Positions 1 to 13,461 of a stretch of 64,000 nt of DNA are shown here, piece after piece. The notes below the pieces were generated by a model. It saw only the letters and a program-made list of their open reading frames with translations, was not told where the DNA came from and ran no database searches. Source of the DNA: Malurus cyaneus samueli (lineage: Eukaryota; Chordata; Aves; Passeriformes; Maluridae); contig CM019215.1 in NCBI GenBank assembly GCA_009741485.1, forward strand, positions 81,238,187 to 81,302,186, read 5' to 3'. The position numbers were made by a program, and so were the translations under genes. Numbering within the stretch: position 1 is the stretch's first letter; each line of letters begins with the position of its first letter.

Positions 1-3000
1 TCTGCCATTGACCTCTGTAGTGTTGGCTTGGAAACTCCAGGTAGGACAGAAAATGTCACATGGCAGAGCCAATAAAAACAGTACAGAGCTAAGCCTCCCA
101 TGAAGTTTGACCTTTGCTGTAAATGGCTTGTCTTTTAAAATTTTGATTGAAGTTGGTCTCTAGTCCCAGAAAGTGCTCTAAATTAATAGGAATAATGAAA
201 ACTGCACCACACTGATTATTCTGTTAGACTGGGTACAGTATGAATTTGTCATTTAGGTCAAGACAGTAGAGGACAGGCAAAGATTACTTTTCCATACAAT
301 ACTCAATTCACTCTGAGATGACAATCATTATCTAAGGAGTAGATCTTTTTTTCACAGTCTCTATGAAAATGAGGTTCCATACTCATTTGATTCCTTCAAA
401 TAAATATGTCAAACACTTGAGATGAAATTCAGTGATTAAAAGTGACCGACTGATAAATCTGCCCATACCTGATCTGAAGAAAACAGACTCTTTGGAAATC
501 ACATACCTTTAAACAAAATTTCCCTTTATGCCACTGACTTTCTAAAAGCATTAGAACAATTTTAGCTCGCTGTTTTCTTTAATTCTGCGTCACTATGTAT
601 GGAAAATTGCCTCTGGAGAGTTAGTGCAAAATGCAAAGAAAATTATCTATTTTTTTCATATGAGAGAATCCAACTGAGCTAAAACATCACCAGCCTTTGA
701 ATTGCTTGCTTGTCTAATAAAAAGTACTTAGGCAATGTCATATAGCAAGCAGTGGGAGCACGTTGCCATATCTTATTGTTAAAACAGACCTGTAATACTT
801 CATCCTTGTTTCTCTTTCTATCATACAAATTAATTGAAAGGTAATTGCATGTTTTCCATTATTCTAGCACAGAAAGCTACTCTCTTCTGGCTCAGAGTGA
901 TTTTAATCATTTTAATGCAGAAAACCATTTGTTTGAATTTTAGTGACCTTTCTAACTGTCACTTGTGTGGATTTTATACCAGGAGTGGTAGGAAAGAAGG
1001 TGATGATCCTCACAAGGAGCTTGTTATACTTCATTGCAGAAAATCCTTTCTGTATTGTTAGCTAACCATATAGAGAGAAACTTATAGAATCTACTTCAAA
1101 TAAAAACCTTTCAAAATTTAGCAGTCCTTGCACTTCCCAACAGATGAAAGCCACACATATAACTACACCCAGAAATTTTGGTGAGGAAGGTTGTGCACTT
1201 TCCATCAGCAGCTTCTCAGCTGAAGCTAGGTCTGCTTTCCTAGCAGAAGCTAGGTCTTTCTTTCTCTGATTTTCATTGCTTCTCAGTGCCTCTGTAGGTT
1301 TCACAAGGGATCTTAGTGGTCATAAGGAAAAAACTATGGCTTTGTTTAAGGCAGTGTTGCAACTTTCTCATTCTTTATACTTCTGGCCATGATGTGGCAT
1401 TATGCTTATAACTGAATTAGTCTGTAATGGAGCATGTGCTAAAGCATGTAGATTTAGCAACACAAATAAGCTGGTTCAGTCCTCTATTTTATTATTCTCC
1501 TCCTGTTTTGACAAGCATTTTCTAAAATTATAAAGAAAACCTCCTCATAGGCAAAGAAAAAAGATGCCTGTTTGATGTCTTTCAAAGAATCTCTGAATTT
1601 CATTTATTAAAGAAAGGATGAAACAATTTTTTAGGAAAACACACAATATGATTTAATTATTCTTTGTGTATCTGAGTTCTTAAAATAACTTGTCAAAGAA
1701 ATTCCATTTAATATTATCAGAAATTATTGCTGTAAATTATTGCCTTTCTCAAAAGAAATCCAAATCAGTCAGTTCTTCTTATGTTGTAGTTATATGTCAT
1801 GTAGATTTTGAGTAAGTTTTTAAAAGCCTCCCAGGGTTATGGAAAATAATTTTGGTTGCTTGGGATTTTTTTTACAAGTGTCTTCATTTTTCCTTGATTA
1901 TTTTTAAAATGTGTTCAATATTTGACTTTTTTTGGTTTGTTTGTTACCTGCAGCAATTCACATTATCCTAAGGTGTTGCATGCTGGCATTTTGATATATG
2001 TTTATCCAGGTTAACAGTCTTTGGGAGGATTTCAGTTTTCTGTTTTCCTTTACTGGAAAGGAAATCTAACATGCATTTAAATTGGCTTTGTCTCCCTTGC
2101 ATCCCACATTTACAATTCTCTACCTTGTTCTTACAGACATGAGGAAGAAATCTCATCTCCATTGCTCACGCAGTGCCACAGTAAGGTTAACTGAATGAGT
2201 CTGTCCAAAAGCCATTTGACATCCTAGTTTACGCATCTGCAGACTCCCTTTCTCATTGAAAAATCTGCCATATGGCTTGTAAGGATCCTTTGGTATTTAG
2301 TCTTTCCCTGTTTAACTCTCAAAGGTTTTAAACAACCCTCTAGTCTCTCAATTAAACATTTAACTTCAACAAAATCTCTTTATTGTACAAAGACAGATAA
2401 AGTGCTACATTAATACACTAAAATACATTAAGGAATTTCAATCCAGCTTGAGAACTTTGGGGATTCTCTTGGTCACTTCTCAAAGGTGATATGCTTTCAC
2501 CTTCAGTTCTGTAGACTGCTCCTGAGCCCTTATCAACCTTTATCTGATTTCAGGATTTAGCCTGCCACCACTCCTATCTTTCTGTTGAAGTAAAAGCATC
2601 TCCCAGCCTGGGTTGATTTCTCAGCCATCAGGGTGATTCAAGTGTTACTCTTCTAGCATGGCTGCCTCCTCTCCCTTCTGTTCTTTTATTAACAACCATG
2701 GAGTGTGGAGTTTTGAACACCATAAAAACACGAGCTGCTCAATTTATTGCACTGCTCTTGTATATACATTCAGCCTTTCATTTTCATGACACTTTGCTAT
2801 GGCAGAAAGTCATCACCCTCACAGGCAGCCAAAAAATCTGTATGCCATCAGCAGAGAGGAAGATTATTTACAGGGCATACTTCTGAAAAGCAAAGAAAGG
2901 AGGCTCTTATCGAATTTAGGAAAAATAACCATTCAGTGAGGGCTACAAGTTCTGAGTAATGATCCAGACCAACCCTGGCATTCAAAAATAGGAATTGGTT

Positions 3001-6000
3001 CATGTCCCTGAATTTTAGAAATAGCCTTCTCTGCAAGAGCTTTGAAAAGAAAATATTTCTGCTTTCCAGTGGGTCAATATAATTTCTTGTAACTCAGACT
3101 TTTTAAAGTACCAGACATCTTCAAAGGAGGAACAGCAGTTGTCATGAGATGAAATGAGGTGTTCTTCTCACCATATGCTGATTATTTTAAAGACGTTATC
3201 AGGAAATAGAATCACTGCAGACACAACTCTTCAAAAGTCTAGACATTTTGTACTTTCCTCTTCTGTGCCCAGTTCTTAGAGAAAGCTATGACGATTTTGG
3301 ATTGTGTGTCAGTGACGATGCACTCACCTCAAGGAATTACTCTTGGTGTCCTTTCATCCAGTCTTACCCTGCCTCCACTGCTGGCTGACTCACTCATTTG
3401 TTACATCACTTGGTGCCTCTGCTTTATGAATTATACCTCAGCTCTGGGATTTCTAGTTGCTTCAAAGAACTCCTATGGAGGAAAGCAATTCACAAGTAGC
3501 TTAAGCAGCCCCTGCAGACTGTCCAGGATTGGGCCAATATCTCTGCTAAGAAAGACAGTGCTTTGAGGAGCTACCAAAATCAATGGAAACCATGAAAATC
3601 CACTGTGCAGATACCCTTTATACACACACACACATACAGTACGTATGTATGTAAGCCCCTTCAGACATAAATTATGCATCTTGAACAGTGGCTTCTAAGT
3701 ATGCAACTCTTCCTGTAAAGCCACCAAAGAAGTTATGTCATGGTAATGCATGGCTTTTCCATTGGAATAACAACAACCACACTCAGAAGTGAGTGAATTG
3801 GAAGAGTAAACTCAAGACAGTAACTTTCCATCTCACATTAACTCTTGGATGTACCCCCACTCAGAGGACTGAGTTTCAGATTCACTCTGAGAAACTGAAG
3901 TGATTTGACATAAAAAACAGCTGCTTTTTTTGCCACAATGCACTCTTGGTCTTTCATAAGATGATGATCTGTCAGTTTTTCTGCCTTGGCTCTACTTCTC
4001 ATTCAATTATAATGAGACATACCATTTTTCATGGTTAGACAGCTGGTCTGACAAGATTGTTTTCTGGCTAGAATAAAATGTTACTGCATATCTCACACAG
4101 ATAATAATTGAATATCATTATGAAAGAAAAGTGAATATTATAAACTAGAAAATTAAAGATCTTTCTCAACTTCATAATAGAAAATAATCTCATGATCTAA
4201 AGTGAGAGAAGCAGCGAGAATGCTGAAAATGACTTTCAGGTGCATGTGGGGAGTGGAGAAGTGTGTGTAGATGTCAGAAGTATTGTGTTGTACCTGTGTT
4301 CAAAGGGCATGAACAAAGAGAAAGTTTAGCTTAACAGTGTATTTAAAAAAAAATCATGAATAATTTAGAAAACAGCTTATTTGTAAAAAAAAATCAAGGA
4401 AAATACAAATTCAGTGTTACTGTTTTTTGGTTTCCTGATCTGGATTGAAGGCAATATTTAATTTGTACTTAATCCCAGATGCTGCTCTATGTTTTTTTGG
4501 AGAGGTATTTGGATAGGATATTAACACCAAGGAGATTACGGAGTCACTTGAACAAAGTGCTTCAGATGAATCTGAACAGACAAGCACCGAAACCTACAAG
4601 CAAGTAAAAGAAAATTGATTATTTATGAGAGAAGGGGTGAAGGAGGAAAGACTACAACAAGGATGATGATTGCTGCACAGAGTGCGAATTAATAATCTCC
4701 ATGATCACAATGTTGATCACCTAAAATAGAAATGAGATCATATTTAAACAGCTTAGTGTTTAAAGCCTCTGTGCTTCTCATGCCATTTTAATGGAAATCA
4801 TTCCACTTCTGCACATTTACAACACCTTCAAGTAAGTGTAAATGTATTGTTTTTCAGAAAAGTCAACATTTACCTGCTTTTCAGTCCCCAAACTGACTAA
4901 ACAGTTCTTCAATTCTTGTAACCAGCAGACAAGAGGAAAAGAGGCAAGATACCGAGACATCTGCTCTCAGCACTGAAGTCCCTTAAATTAAAAAGTGCTT
5001 TTACCTTAAATGAGAAATCAGTACTCCAAAATAAATGATAGGTGAAAATGTGTTAGACATGTTTTCCACTAGTTTTTATTATAAATTTATTTTAAAATAA
5101 AACCAGCATTTTTATTTGCATATGGTCCCAAAAGATAATGATCAAAGCCCTGAACACCAGGCAACAATGGAGTTTGGGAATGATTTTTTGGTATCTCCAT
5201 TGCTAACAGGGATATTAATACAGAATGCATCGCCCATAGATTTTCAGATTGTAATTATTTGAGAAGGTGAATTGTGGACAGACTAAAGAACAGAGATTTG
5301 ATCCAGAGGGAAGTTGTGAGACAGAAAGAAAACTACCAGTCCAAATATATGAACAAACAAGTATCCCCATATTGCTCAGATGCTAATTTAGTGAACAAGA
5401 AAGAATCAAAAAATTACTTCTTCCAAAGAGATTTGTGGATAGGAGGTAGAGGTACACTGCATTATTTTAGCCATTTTTGGTGAGTATTTTAAGTGTTGGG
5501 TGGAATTTGCTGCTGCTGCAGTAGAGAGAGATGATGCAGGCTAAAATCTCATAGAAGCTTCCAAAGTTTAATTGCTCTGTTGTTTTTGTTGGTTTTTTTT
5601 TTTTTTTTTTTTTATTTCAGAATCAGCATGCTAAAATATACTATAGTGTTTTTACTGTAGTTATGGAACTGAGGTTTTGAATGCACAGAGAAACTGGATC
5701 TGAGCACATAGAATCAAATTCTTCTGTGAATTATGCTTGCACATATAAATGCAGCATCACCATTTGTGTAGCACCAGTGCACAAATCCGAGAGACTCGTT
5801 TAATGTTAATAATCTGCTTTTTTGGCTCCTCTACCCAGCTTCCTACAGCCACTCCTCTATTTCCACTTGCAGATGCTGAAGTGCTAAATATCATCTCTGT
5901 GCCTGAGTAACATGGTCATGGCATCCAAAGAGATCTCACACACTGCAGTTGAGCAAGAAAGGGCCTGTACGAGCTCCCTTTACATTTCTTTTTCTCCCAC

Positions 6001-8930
6001 AGACAACCTGTACAGCCTGCTCATGTCTCTGTCTGTCTTCTTGTATCACTATTGGGATTGCTCATTGATTTCAGTGAATGTTTTCTTCTGACTTTCAAAT
6101 TCAACTGCCAAAGGATAATTCATTTCTCAAAAATGTTGTGAGGTGGAGATGACTGCAACCCTGTCTGGAGGGTAGGTGTCGAAGAGTAGATGCAAACAAA
6201 GCACAGAACATGAGGGAATTATATTGAAAGGAGAGGCTTTGCTCAAATCTTTCTTGATGGTTTATTTCTCTTAAGAGCTGGAGCTCATATTAATATATCA
6301 CTGTTACCAGTTTCTAGTTTTCTGCAACCATATCTGGTTTTCCACGGTGCTTGCCAGCCACCGCTTTTAAAAGAAACACTGGCTCAGCTTTAGTTTTTTA
6401 ATTTAAAAAAACAATTTAGTCAATATCTGTTAGACAATACTTCTGTTATCTATGAAACAGATAATTAAAATATTAATATATTTTCAGGCATGACAGAGCC
6501 AGGATACTTTGAACACTTTTAACATTATATGGTTCTATTCTCATTGAATGCATCCATCTTTTACCATAGAAGTAATTAGATGTACATGTGTCTTCACTCA
6601 TTTAAAAACAGTGCTCATGTAGCTTGTTTTACCTTTCAGTTAGAGCAGGCTAAAGGTACATCACCTCTTCAGTGCTTCAACTAAGTTGCTAAGCTACCTT
6701 AAGTGTGCTGCTTTAGTGAGCACTAAAACAAGTGTGCCCCCAAGAATGCAGAGCACAAGCAGAAATTTGGAGGTGAGTGGTAGTTGTGGGTAGGAAAAAA
6801 GTGTGCTTTTCCTTACATTGTTATAACCAATATTGCATTTTTATGACCACATCTAGAGAAAAATCAAGGATGGAGCATTGTCTGGATAGCTTCTGGGTGA
6901 AGAGGGTCAATAGAAAGATAAATGGGAATCAAAATGAAGATAATGGGAGAGAAAGCGAAAGGGAGGAGCCAGGAGAGCAGCAGGCAGACAGACTACTGGA
7001 ACAAAAAGGGCAGTATTCCTTAGAGGAAACTTCTCTTGCTTCTTGCCAGCCTCACCTCCTCTGTGTCCACTTGAGTAGGTGAGAGATCCCTGTGTCGTGG
7101 GCACTTCCAGCATGGAGAGGTTCACAAAAGAAGAGATGCTGAGTGGCTGCTTCCCTGGGATAACTTGACGATGACACATTTTTGGATGCAGGTTTAGGAA
7201 AAATACCTTATCTGGGGAGTTGCTGTTCTCCCACATCAGTCTTTATATAATTTTTTTTTCTCACTGCTCTGGCAGTGTAGCTCTGTTTTTTAAGGGTTGG
7301 GTGTGCAAGTCCTGTCAGGGACAGGAGTTAGTGAATACTGTATACTGGCACAAGGATCAGTAACTAGATAAAGTATCTTCTTGAATTCTGGCTTGCATTA
7401 TGTCTTGACAGGAAAACAAATCTCACATTTTCAGCATCAGACTATTTATTTCAAGCATTTTGCTGGTAAGTGATGTTTTCCAAACTGATAAATGTGGGAT
7501 TTCCTGTGCCACATTTTGTTTGTCTTGGTTGTTTATGTTTCATTTTTATGAAGAAATCTATCTGGGAAAGGGCCCAGAAAAAAAAATGACTGAAGCTTTT
7601 CTTCTGATAGAAGTCTTCATAACCATAGGTCTGCCGCAAATCCAAATGGGAAAGTAAAATCACACTTCACTCTAGTGCTGAGATGTTGAACACAGATAGT
7701 TGTGCTTCTACATGCTTGCTGTAATCCTGTACCTCTTAATTAGCTGGTTCCCTTTAAAACCAGCTAATGCACAGATGAAAACATTTTGAGAGGTTATAGG
7801 AAATAGGCTTTTGCATCAAATGCAGACCTCTCCAGAGCCTTCCTGGTAGTCGACTGGAAATTTAAACAGCTTCCTTGCAAACTCGCAGGTGCATTGACTG
7901 GCTTTCCTATAGCGTCTCTATCTTTAAAATGAATCTGTATTTTAAACTTTGTTCAGTGTATTTGTTTTTCAGTCCTCAGTACAGTGCTTGAAGACGTAAC
8001 ATCAAAACAACTTTTGTCCTGTCTTTTCGTATTAATTTGGCATTCTTTTCCCTCTTATTCTCAAGGGCTTTTTCTGAGAGACTGCACACAAGCTGACTTT
8101 CAGCTCGTGCCTAGTAATCACAGGGACATCCCTTTACTTCTAGGGCTCCTACTTCTAGAAGATTTATTGATGCTTTTGTGTCATTTCCATTGTATGAACT
8201 CTGTTTCTCACAGATTGCAACTTTGTCTCCTGTTGCTTTCCTTCATCTCTTCTAAATACAGATTTTTTTTTTCCTGCCAATGTCATAATTCCTGTCCAAT
8301 TCTGATGGTGACAGGGCTTCTGAATCAGCTCCATCATCTTTTGCTTCTCAAAAATTAGATTATTAAGAGGACTATTACCTGGAAAAAAAATATTTTATCT
8401 AGGACAGTTTATCAAGACATTTGTGACTTTGGCTCATGTTGGTTTTGGTCCTTTACTGCCTCCATTTCTTAACACTTAAAAGAATTTTTAGAGGGTGTAA
8501 TGCAGCCTTGCAGTACACCTTGGAAGTGGACAGCTAAGGCATAGAAAAACATCAAGGCAATGGAAACCTGGGAGAGAGAACCAGAAGGAAATTTGTATTC
8601 TTTTACTTCCCTTCTCTGTTCTTATTTTGCCATGTATGCAAGGCAGAACAAGTTTGTGCCATAGAAGGAGCAAGAGTAAATCACAGTCTGAAAAATAAAA
8701 ATCTGTCAGTTCAGCTGCAGGAATTCTGTAAGATTGCAAGTACCGTACTGAAAGTTTGCTAATTGCAAATCAGTATTAAAATATTATTCTGAGAATCTAA
8801 AGAAGATTTGCAAATCTCCGATAGCCTGTCTGCTTTGCTGTAGCTACTGGTAACTTGTGCTGCATCTGAATTCGCTGTGCTGTGTGATGTTTCAGAGACA
8901 CTCGCAGTCAGCAGCCCCTCCACTTTCTGC
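1..8930. other. Gene-free AT-rich stretch upstream of MC4R
   Basis: No exon, RNA gene or full-length repeat can be supported here. Open frames are short, lack family resemblance and occur on both strands as expected by chance. Visible simple sequence includes a CA run near 3621-3637 followed by GTATGTATGT, and a 21-base poly-T tract at 5593-5613. Distal enhancers for the downstream receptor gene could lie here, but the sequence alone does not show them. Confidence 0.6.
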
Positions 8931-8944
8931 AGCTCCTGAGTCCT

Positions 8945-8973
8945 ATTGGCTGGAAAGAAAAGCAGAGGCGGGG
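8945..8973 (+). promoter_or_regulatory. Candidate MC4R proximal promoter (CCAAT box and GC box)
   Basis: An inverted CCAAT box (ATTGG, 8945-8949) sits 18 bases before a GC box (GGCGGGG, 8967-8973), in a locally GC-richer patch inside AT-rich DNA. The pair lies about 490 bases upstream of the receptor start codon. The reported human MC4R transcription start is roughly 0.4 kb before the start codon, so the spacing fits a TATA-less proximal promoter. The factor sites are seen in the sequence; promoter activity is inferred. Confidence 0.5.
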
Positions 8974-9217
8974 AGTGCCCTGAATATTTTTCTCTTCCAC
9001 ACACCGTAAAACAGGCAGCCAGCATGCACTGTCTGACAGAGAGACTGGGGCTTGCAGTTTGAAAATAGTTCCTGCTCCGCAGAAATCACTTGGGCATTCT
9101 ATGATCGCATCTTTGTAATGGAAAGCCTTGCAGCATCCCAGTGAACTGTAAAGGAATTGACCACAGAATCTGATGCAAATGTAGAGACTGTTGGGACTCT
9201 GTGGCATTGATCATAAG

Positions 9218-9292
9218 GTAAATGTGATAATGATGAGAAACTGTGTCTGTGTAAACCAGTTCTTCTGAGTCTGAAATCTTCTTTTTTCACAG
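9218..9292 (+). other. Candidate mini-intron in the MC4R 5' leader
   Basis: A good donor (AAG then GTAAAT, intron starting at 9218) and a good acceptor (pyrimidine run then CACAG ending at 9292) enclose 75 bases just upstream of the receptor coding exon. This is near the lower size limit of vertebrate introns. The coding part of MC4R is a single exon in vertebrates, and I know of no confirmed leader intron in birds, so this is only a splice-site prediction. Confidence 0.3.
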
Positions 9293-9332
9293 TAGTCAAA
9301 GTGTTCTGAACTGCTACCTGCCTCAGTCCTAG

Positions 9333-9361
9333 TTTTTTTTTTTTTGGTTTTTTTTTTTTTT
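9333..9361 (+). repeat. Poly-T tract in the MC4R 5' leader
   Basis: Two T runs separated by GG form a 29-base T-rich tract ending about 100 bases before the MC4R start codon. If transcription begins near the GC box, it becomes a U-rich element of the 5' UTR. Such tracts vary in length and can bind polyU-binding proteins; any function here is inference. Confidence 0.75.
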
Positions 9362-9460
9362 ATACTGCCTGCGAGAGCTGATAAGCCAAAGAAGATTTTC
9401 AGAGGAATGCAGAAGGAACAGGAGTTTTAAAAGCAGGAAGCCAAAAGGAATCTCCATAAG

Positions 9461-10456
9461 ATGAATTTCACCCAGCACCATGGGACACTCCAGCCTCTCC
9501 ACTTCTGGAACCACAGCTACAGACCGCACGGAGGAGCCAGCGAGCCCAATGCTAAGGGCCACTCCTCGGGAGGCTGCTACGAGCAACTCTTTGTATCCCC
9601 CGAAGTGTTTGTGACTCTGGGCATCATCAGCTTGCTGGAGAACGTCTTGGTCATTGTGGCCATAGCCAAGAACAAGAACCTCCATTCGCCCATGTACTTC
9701 TTCATCTGTAGCTTGGCAGTGGCTGACATGCTAGTGAGTGTTTCCAATGGATCAGAAACCATTGTCATCACGCTGCTAAACAACACAGACACAGATGCTC
9801 AGAGCTTTACCATAAACATTGACAATGTCATCGACTCAGTCATTTGCAGTTCCTTGCTTGCATCAATTTGCAGCCTTCTCTCGATAGCAGTGGACAGGTA
9901 CTTTACTATCTTTTATGCCCTCCAGTACCATAATATCATGACAGTGAAGCGCGTAGGGGTTATCATCACATGCATCTGGGCTGCTTGCACGGTCTCAGGC
10001 ATTTTGTTCATCATTTACTCTGACAGCAGTGTTGTCATCATCTGCCTTATTAGCATGTTCTTCACTATGCTCATTCTCATGGCATCCCTCTATGTCCACA
10101 TGTTTATGATGGCTCGGATGCACATAAAAAAGATTGCTGTTCTCCCAGGGACTGGCCCTATTCGCCAAGGCGCCAACATGAAAGGGGCCATCACTCTCAC
10201 CATTCTGATTGGAGTCTTTGTGGTGTGCTGGGCTCCATTTTTCCTACACTTGATTTTCTATATCTCCTGCCCCTACAACCCTTACTGTGTGTGCTTCATG
10301 TCCCACTTTAACTTCTACCTCATCCTCATCATGTGCAATTCCATCATTGATCCACTTATCTATGCATTCCGGAGTCAGGAGCTTAGGAAAACATTCAAGG
10401 AGATTATATGCTGCTGTAGCCTGAGAGGGCTTTGTGATTTTCCTGGCAAATATTAA
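9461..10456 (+). CDS. MC4R: Melanocortin-4 receptor, complete single-exon gene
   Basis: This encodes a 331-residue class A G-protein-coupled receptor of the plasma membrane. The family couples to Gs and raises cAMP on binding alpha-MSH, is antagonised by AGRP, and controls feeding and energy balance from the hypothalamus. Seven hydrophobic segments are visible. N-glycosylation sequons occur at N2 and N17, with another at N107 in the first outer loop. Ligand-pocket acidic residues are E99, D121 and D125 (human E100, D122, D126). The DRY motif is at 145-147, the TM2 PMY motif at 78-80, and DPLIY at 297-301. Tail cysteines 317-319 are candidate palmitoylation sites. As in other melanocortin receptors, the outer loop between TM4 and TM5 is very short. 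The length is one residue less than human and equals the chicken protein; divergence is concentrated in the first 30 residues. The frame is intact with no introns, and the ATG is the family start. The next gene on this strand is about 52 kb downstream. Confidence 0.99.
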   Translation: MNFTQHHGTLQPLHFWNHSYRPHGGASEPNAKGHSSGGCYEQLFVSPEVFVTLGIISLLENVLVIVAIAKNKNLHSPMYFFICSLAVADMLVSVSNGSETIVITLLNNTDTDAQSFTINIDNVIDSVICSSLLASICSLLSIAVDRYFTIFYALQYHNIMTVKRVGVIITCIWAACTVSGILFIIYSDSSVVIICLISMFFTMLILMASLYVHMFMMARMHIKKIAVLPGTGPIRQGANMKGAITLTILIGVFVVCWAPFFLHLIFYISCPYNPYCVCFMSHFNFYLILIMCNSIIDPLIYAFRSQELRKTFKEIICCCSLRGLCDFPGKY

Positions 10457-10707
10457 ACTGAATGCATGGATATGTTACTGTGTACACAACAGGCAGCACA
10501 GATTTCAAAGCCTTCAGATCCTCTTTCTCAGCAGAATTTGGTTTAAATCTGTAAGAGTGAGCACCACTTTCTGTCTCCCTTCCCTCTCATTCTTGTATCC
10601 TACTCACATGGAATGCATATTTCTGTATAATGTTTATGATGTCTATAGTTTGCGACTTATGTGGCTGGAAAGAGAAGTAGCACTTCATACCAGTTTGCAA
10701 ATGAGCA

Positions 10708-10713
10708 AATAAA
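10708..10713 (+). terminator. First candidate MC4R poly(A) signal AATAAA
   Basis: A canonical AATAAA hexamer lies about 250 bases after the MC4R stop codon (10454-10456), in AT-rich 3' flank. It would give a short 3' UTR. Usage cannot be judged from sequence alone. Confidence 0.5.
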
Positions 10714-10774
10714 TGTAATGATGAATGTAAAGTACTAAAAAACATGAGCAGCTGTATATTCCCACTGCTGACAA

Positions 10775-10780
10775 AATAAA
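10775..10780 (+). terminator. Second candidate MC4R poly(A) signal AATAAA
   Basis: A second canonical AATAAA lies 67 bases after the first and is followed within 30 bases by T/G-containing sequence. Two closely spaced signals could give tandem 3' ends. Other hexamers further downstream cannot be excluded. Confidence 0.45.
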
Positions 10781-10799
10781 TATCTTGCCTGACTTACAA

Positions 10800-13460
10800 T
10801 ACATATTGGCTGATACTGTTCCTTATTCTCTTGAAGTAATTATAGTTATCCACTACATTATATTCAGCTAAGAATAGAGCATATGCTTCTATATTAGTGG
10901 ATTAAAGGTTCTCTGGAATGAGAAAGCAGATTTTTCAGAAAGGCTAGTGAAGCCAACAGGTTGTATTTATTAATTTTGAACTCTTTTTCTTCTTTGCTTC
11001 CTGGGAGAAATTCTGCTCTTTGTTACAGTTACTGGCCAGAAGAAGATTTTTCAGTTACTATACAGAATGCTTGAGCATTGGGCTGGGTTTGTTTTCAAGA
11101 TGATGATTTCTGTATGTCTGAGAGTGCCTTTTTGCAAAGTTTAAATTGATCCCTGGAGCATCAGGTAGTCCTGGATGCATCTGTAAAACTGGCATCCAGG
11201 TAGGCTAGCTCCCTCCCTTCAGCCATGAAACAGTGCAGTATTAACTTTGACAGTGCCAGCACCAGTGTAAAAATTGACCTGAGATTTACCTGATGAAGAG
11301 GGAACTTCAATTGGAACATTCAGTCCTTGTTCTGAGATGCTGTGGGGAATAAGGACTCTGTCCTTCAGATGAAAATACATCCTTGTTGAAAACAAGCTGC
11401 TCTCTTCTGAAGTGTGGTGTTAGCAGATGGGATCCTCTGTCAGGACCTTTACGTAGGATTCAAGGCAGATGTTCCTTTGGTCTGAGCACCTCAGCCCTCA
11501 CTGGGGAGCAGATGGGCTTTGCAGGGCAGTGCTGTCAATGGAATGAGTGCCTGCTGATGAGTCTGCTCACCTGTGCCCTCTATCCCGCAGCTGCTTGCAT
11601 TCAATTCACCTTTGCAGGCATCTAATTGACATGTTCTCAGTTTCACTCTAAAATTCCACTCTCTCCACAGGTTAAGGACCTCAGGTCCCTGGTATTAGCA
11701 GTTTTGGAAGCATCTAAATTATAAATGTGACTACACAGGATTCTGTAAAGCTGTCTCTTAACATCTTGACGGTATCAGCTTCTATATAAGGACACAGGAA
11801 AAGTATTATTCACAGAAAGTATAAAACATATGAAAACTTGTAGATCTGTAAAGTTCTGATTTAAAAACTCAGAAGTTGAACACAACTCAGGTTTTAATCC
11901 TAAATGCTTGATTTTACCGAGATGAACAGTGAATGAAAAACTGGATGAGCAGTCCTATTTATTTTCTTGAAAATAGCTTGTGCTCTCAAGCTGTTTATTT
12001 CTTCATTAAAGAAAAACACACACTGAAAAATTATTCCAAGAGACGAGCGTTAGCTATCTCGGATTCTCCAGACAGAAGCTGATCTTTCAGTTGTGGGTAA
12101 CTTTTCTGGACATCATAAAACTGTGAGAATATTTGGTCTTCTGGTAAAATGCATGAAGGACTTAGGGTGGAACTTAGTGTTTTTAACTTCAACTATTTAC
12201 AGGAAGAGCAAGAAAATAATTTGACTTTGTGCATCAAAGTCTCTCGGTAGACCAACAGCACCAAAATCAGGTCTTCTACACCCTACTCTTGTACTTGGGC
12301 CATTCTGCTTTTTGTACTTGGGCCATTGCCTTTTCCCAGCTTTAACAAAAGATATTTCCACATCAGAATGATTTCAGTGTGAAAGATGTTGAAATATATT
12401 TACTACATTTGCTTTACTATTTTCTTCTGGAAGAAACTGTAAATGTTTCAATAATACCTGATTCCACTGGGTAGAAAATAAAAAATCCCAAAGAAGGAGA
12501 ATTAAAGCTCAAGCAGAGAAAGCAATGAATGTATTTAAATTAATATTGTATACAAAAATTTATGGGCTTTACTAAAGGCCTTTCCTTCTCCCAAAAGACA
12601 TGATACAAAAATGCTCACATAATAATGAAAGAAAATGCTGATGCCAGTTTGAACAAAGCACAAATCCTACTTGATCTTTGCTTTGCCTCACTTTCTACAG
12701 CTGTTTGAGGACTGTAAAATATGATATTGGGGTTTCCAGCTTTTCCTTTCATAGTTCATAGGTGCACAGAGGGCCCAGTGGAAAGTGATCAAAGAGCAAA
12801 ATATTAGCTTAGGTGCTCTGAATATTACCTTGAAAGTCTGTATTTCTCCCCTTGAGATGTACAAGGAACAGACACCTCTGAATTCTGAGGAGGTTTTCTT
12901 ATAGTGTCAAAAAAACCCAGTGTGTATCTCTTTTATGCTTAATTAGACTAAGACTAGTCAAGGCAGTTGTGACCCCATTAGGCTCTAAATTTAATTTATA
13001 AATATAATTTTAAAACTAGCTTATTCTAGAGCTTTAGCAGCTCTAAGCCTGCTTAGCAGCAGTTCTGCTTATTTCATAAAGTTAAATATATACGTACTTG
13101 TTTTTAAATGGAAATTTTAATTAAAGAGGACTTTTTCATTTTATGGTATCATTTTGGAGAGTGTAATTCATTGAAATTGCTGGAACACCTGCTACACAGA
13201 TAATTTTCTTGTTCCCAGATAGTCTGTTTCTTCTGAGTACCTGAATCAGTTTGCCAGAACCATAGAAATTAATGTTGTGAAAGATAAATAAATTAATCCA
13301 GCTTGTTGAAGAGTGGGGAGAATAGAGGATTATTTTCCACACTTAATTTTCTGGAACTTTGTTCTTCCATTTGAAAGTCTTCCAAGAAAATGTGATTTCT
13401 TTCTTTAGTAACTGGGACTGTAATTGCTTTAGCACTTAGCATTTTGGTCATGTTAGGTGA
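10800..13460. other. Intergenic DNA between MC4R and the first LTR
   Basis: No gene is supported. The stretch is AT-rich with only short chance open frames. A 16-base segment (TTGTACTTGGGCCATT) occurs twice at 12289-12304 and 12312-12327, a small local duplication. Confidence 0.6.
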
Positions 13461-13461
13461 T

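Noticed and set aside
7984..8358. 124-codon leucine-rich open frame upstream of MC4R
   Set aside because: Leucine richness comes from a CT-rich stretch; no signal peptide plus domain pattern and no Kozak support.
9577..9792. Minus-strand open frame inside MC4R
   Set aside because: It is an antisense shadow of the conserved receptor coding sequence.
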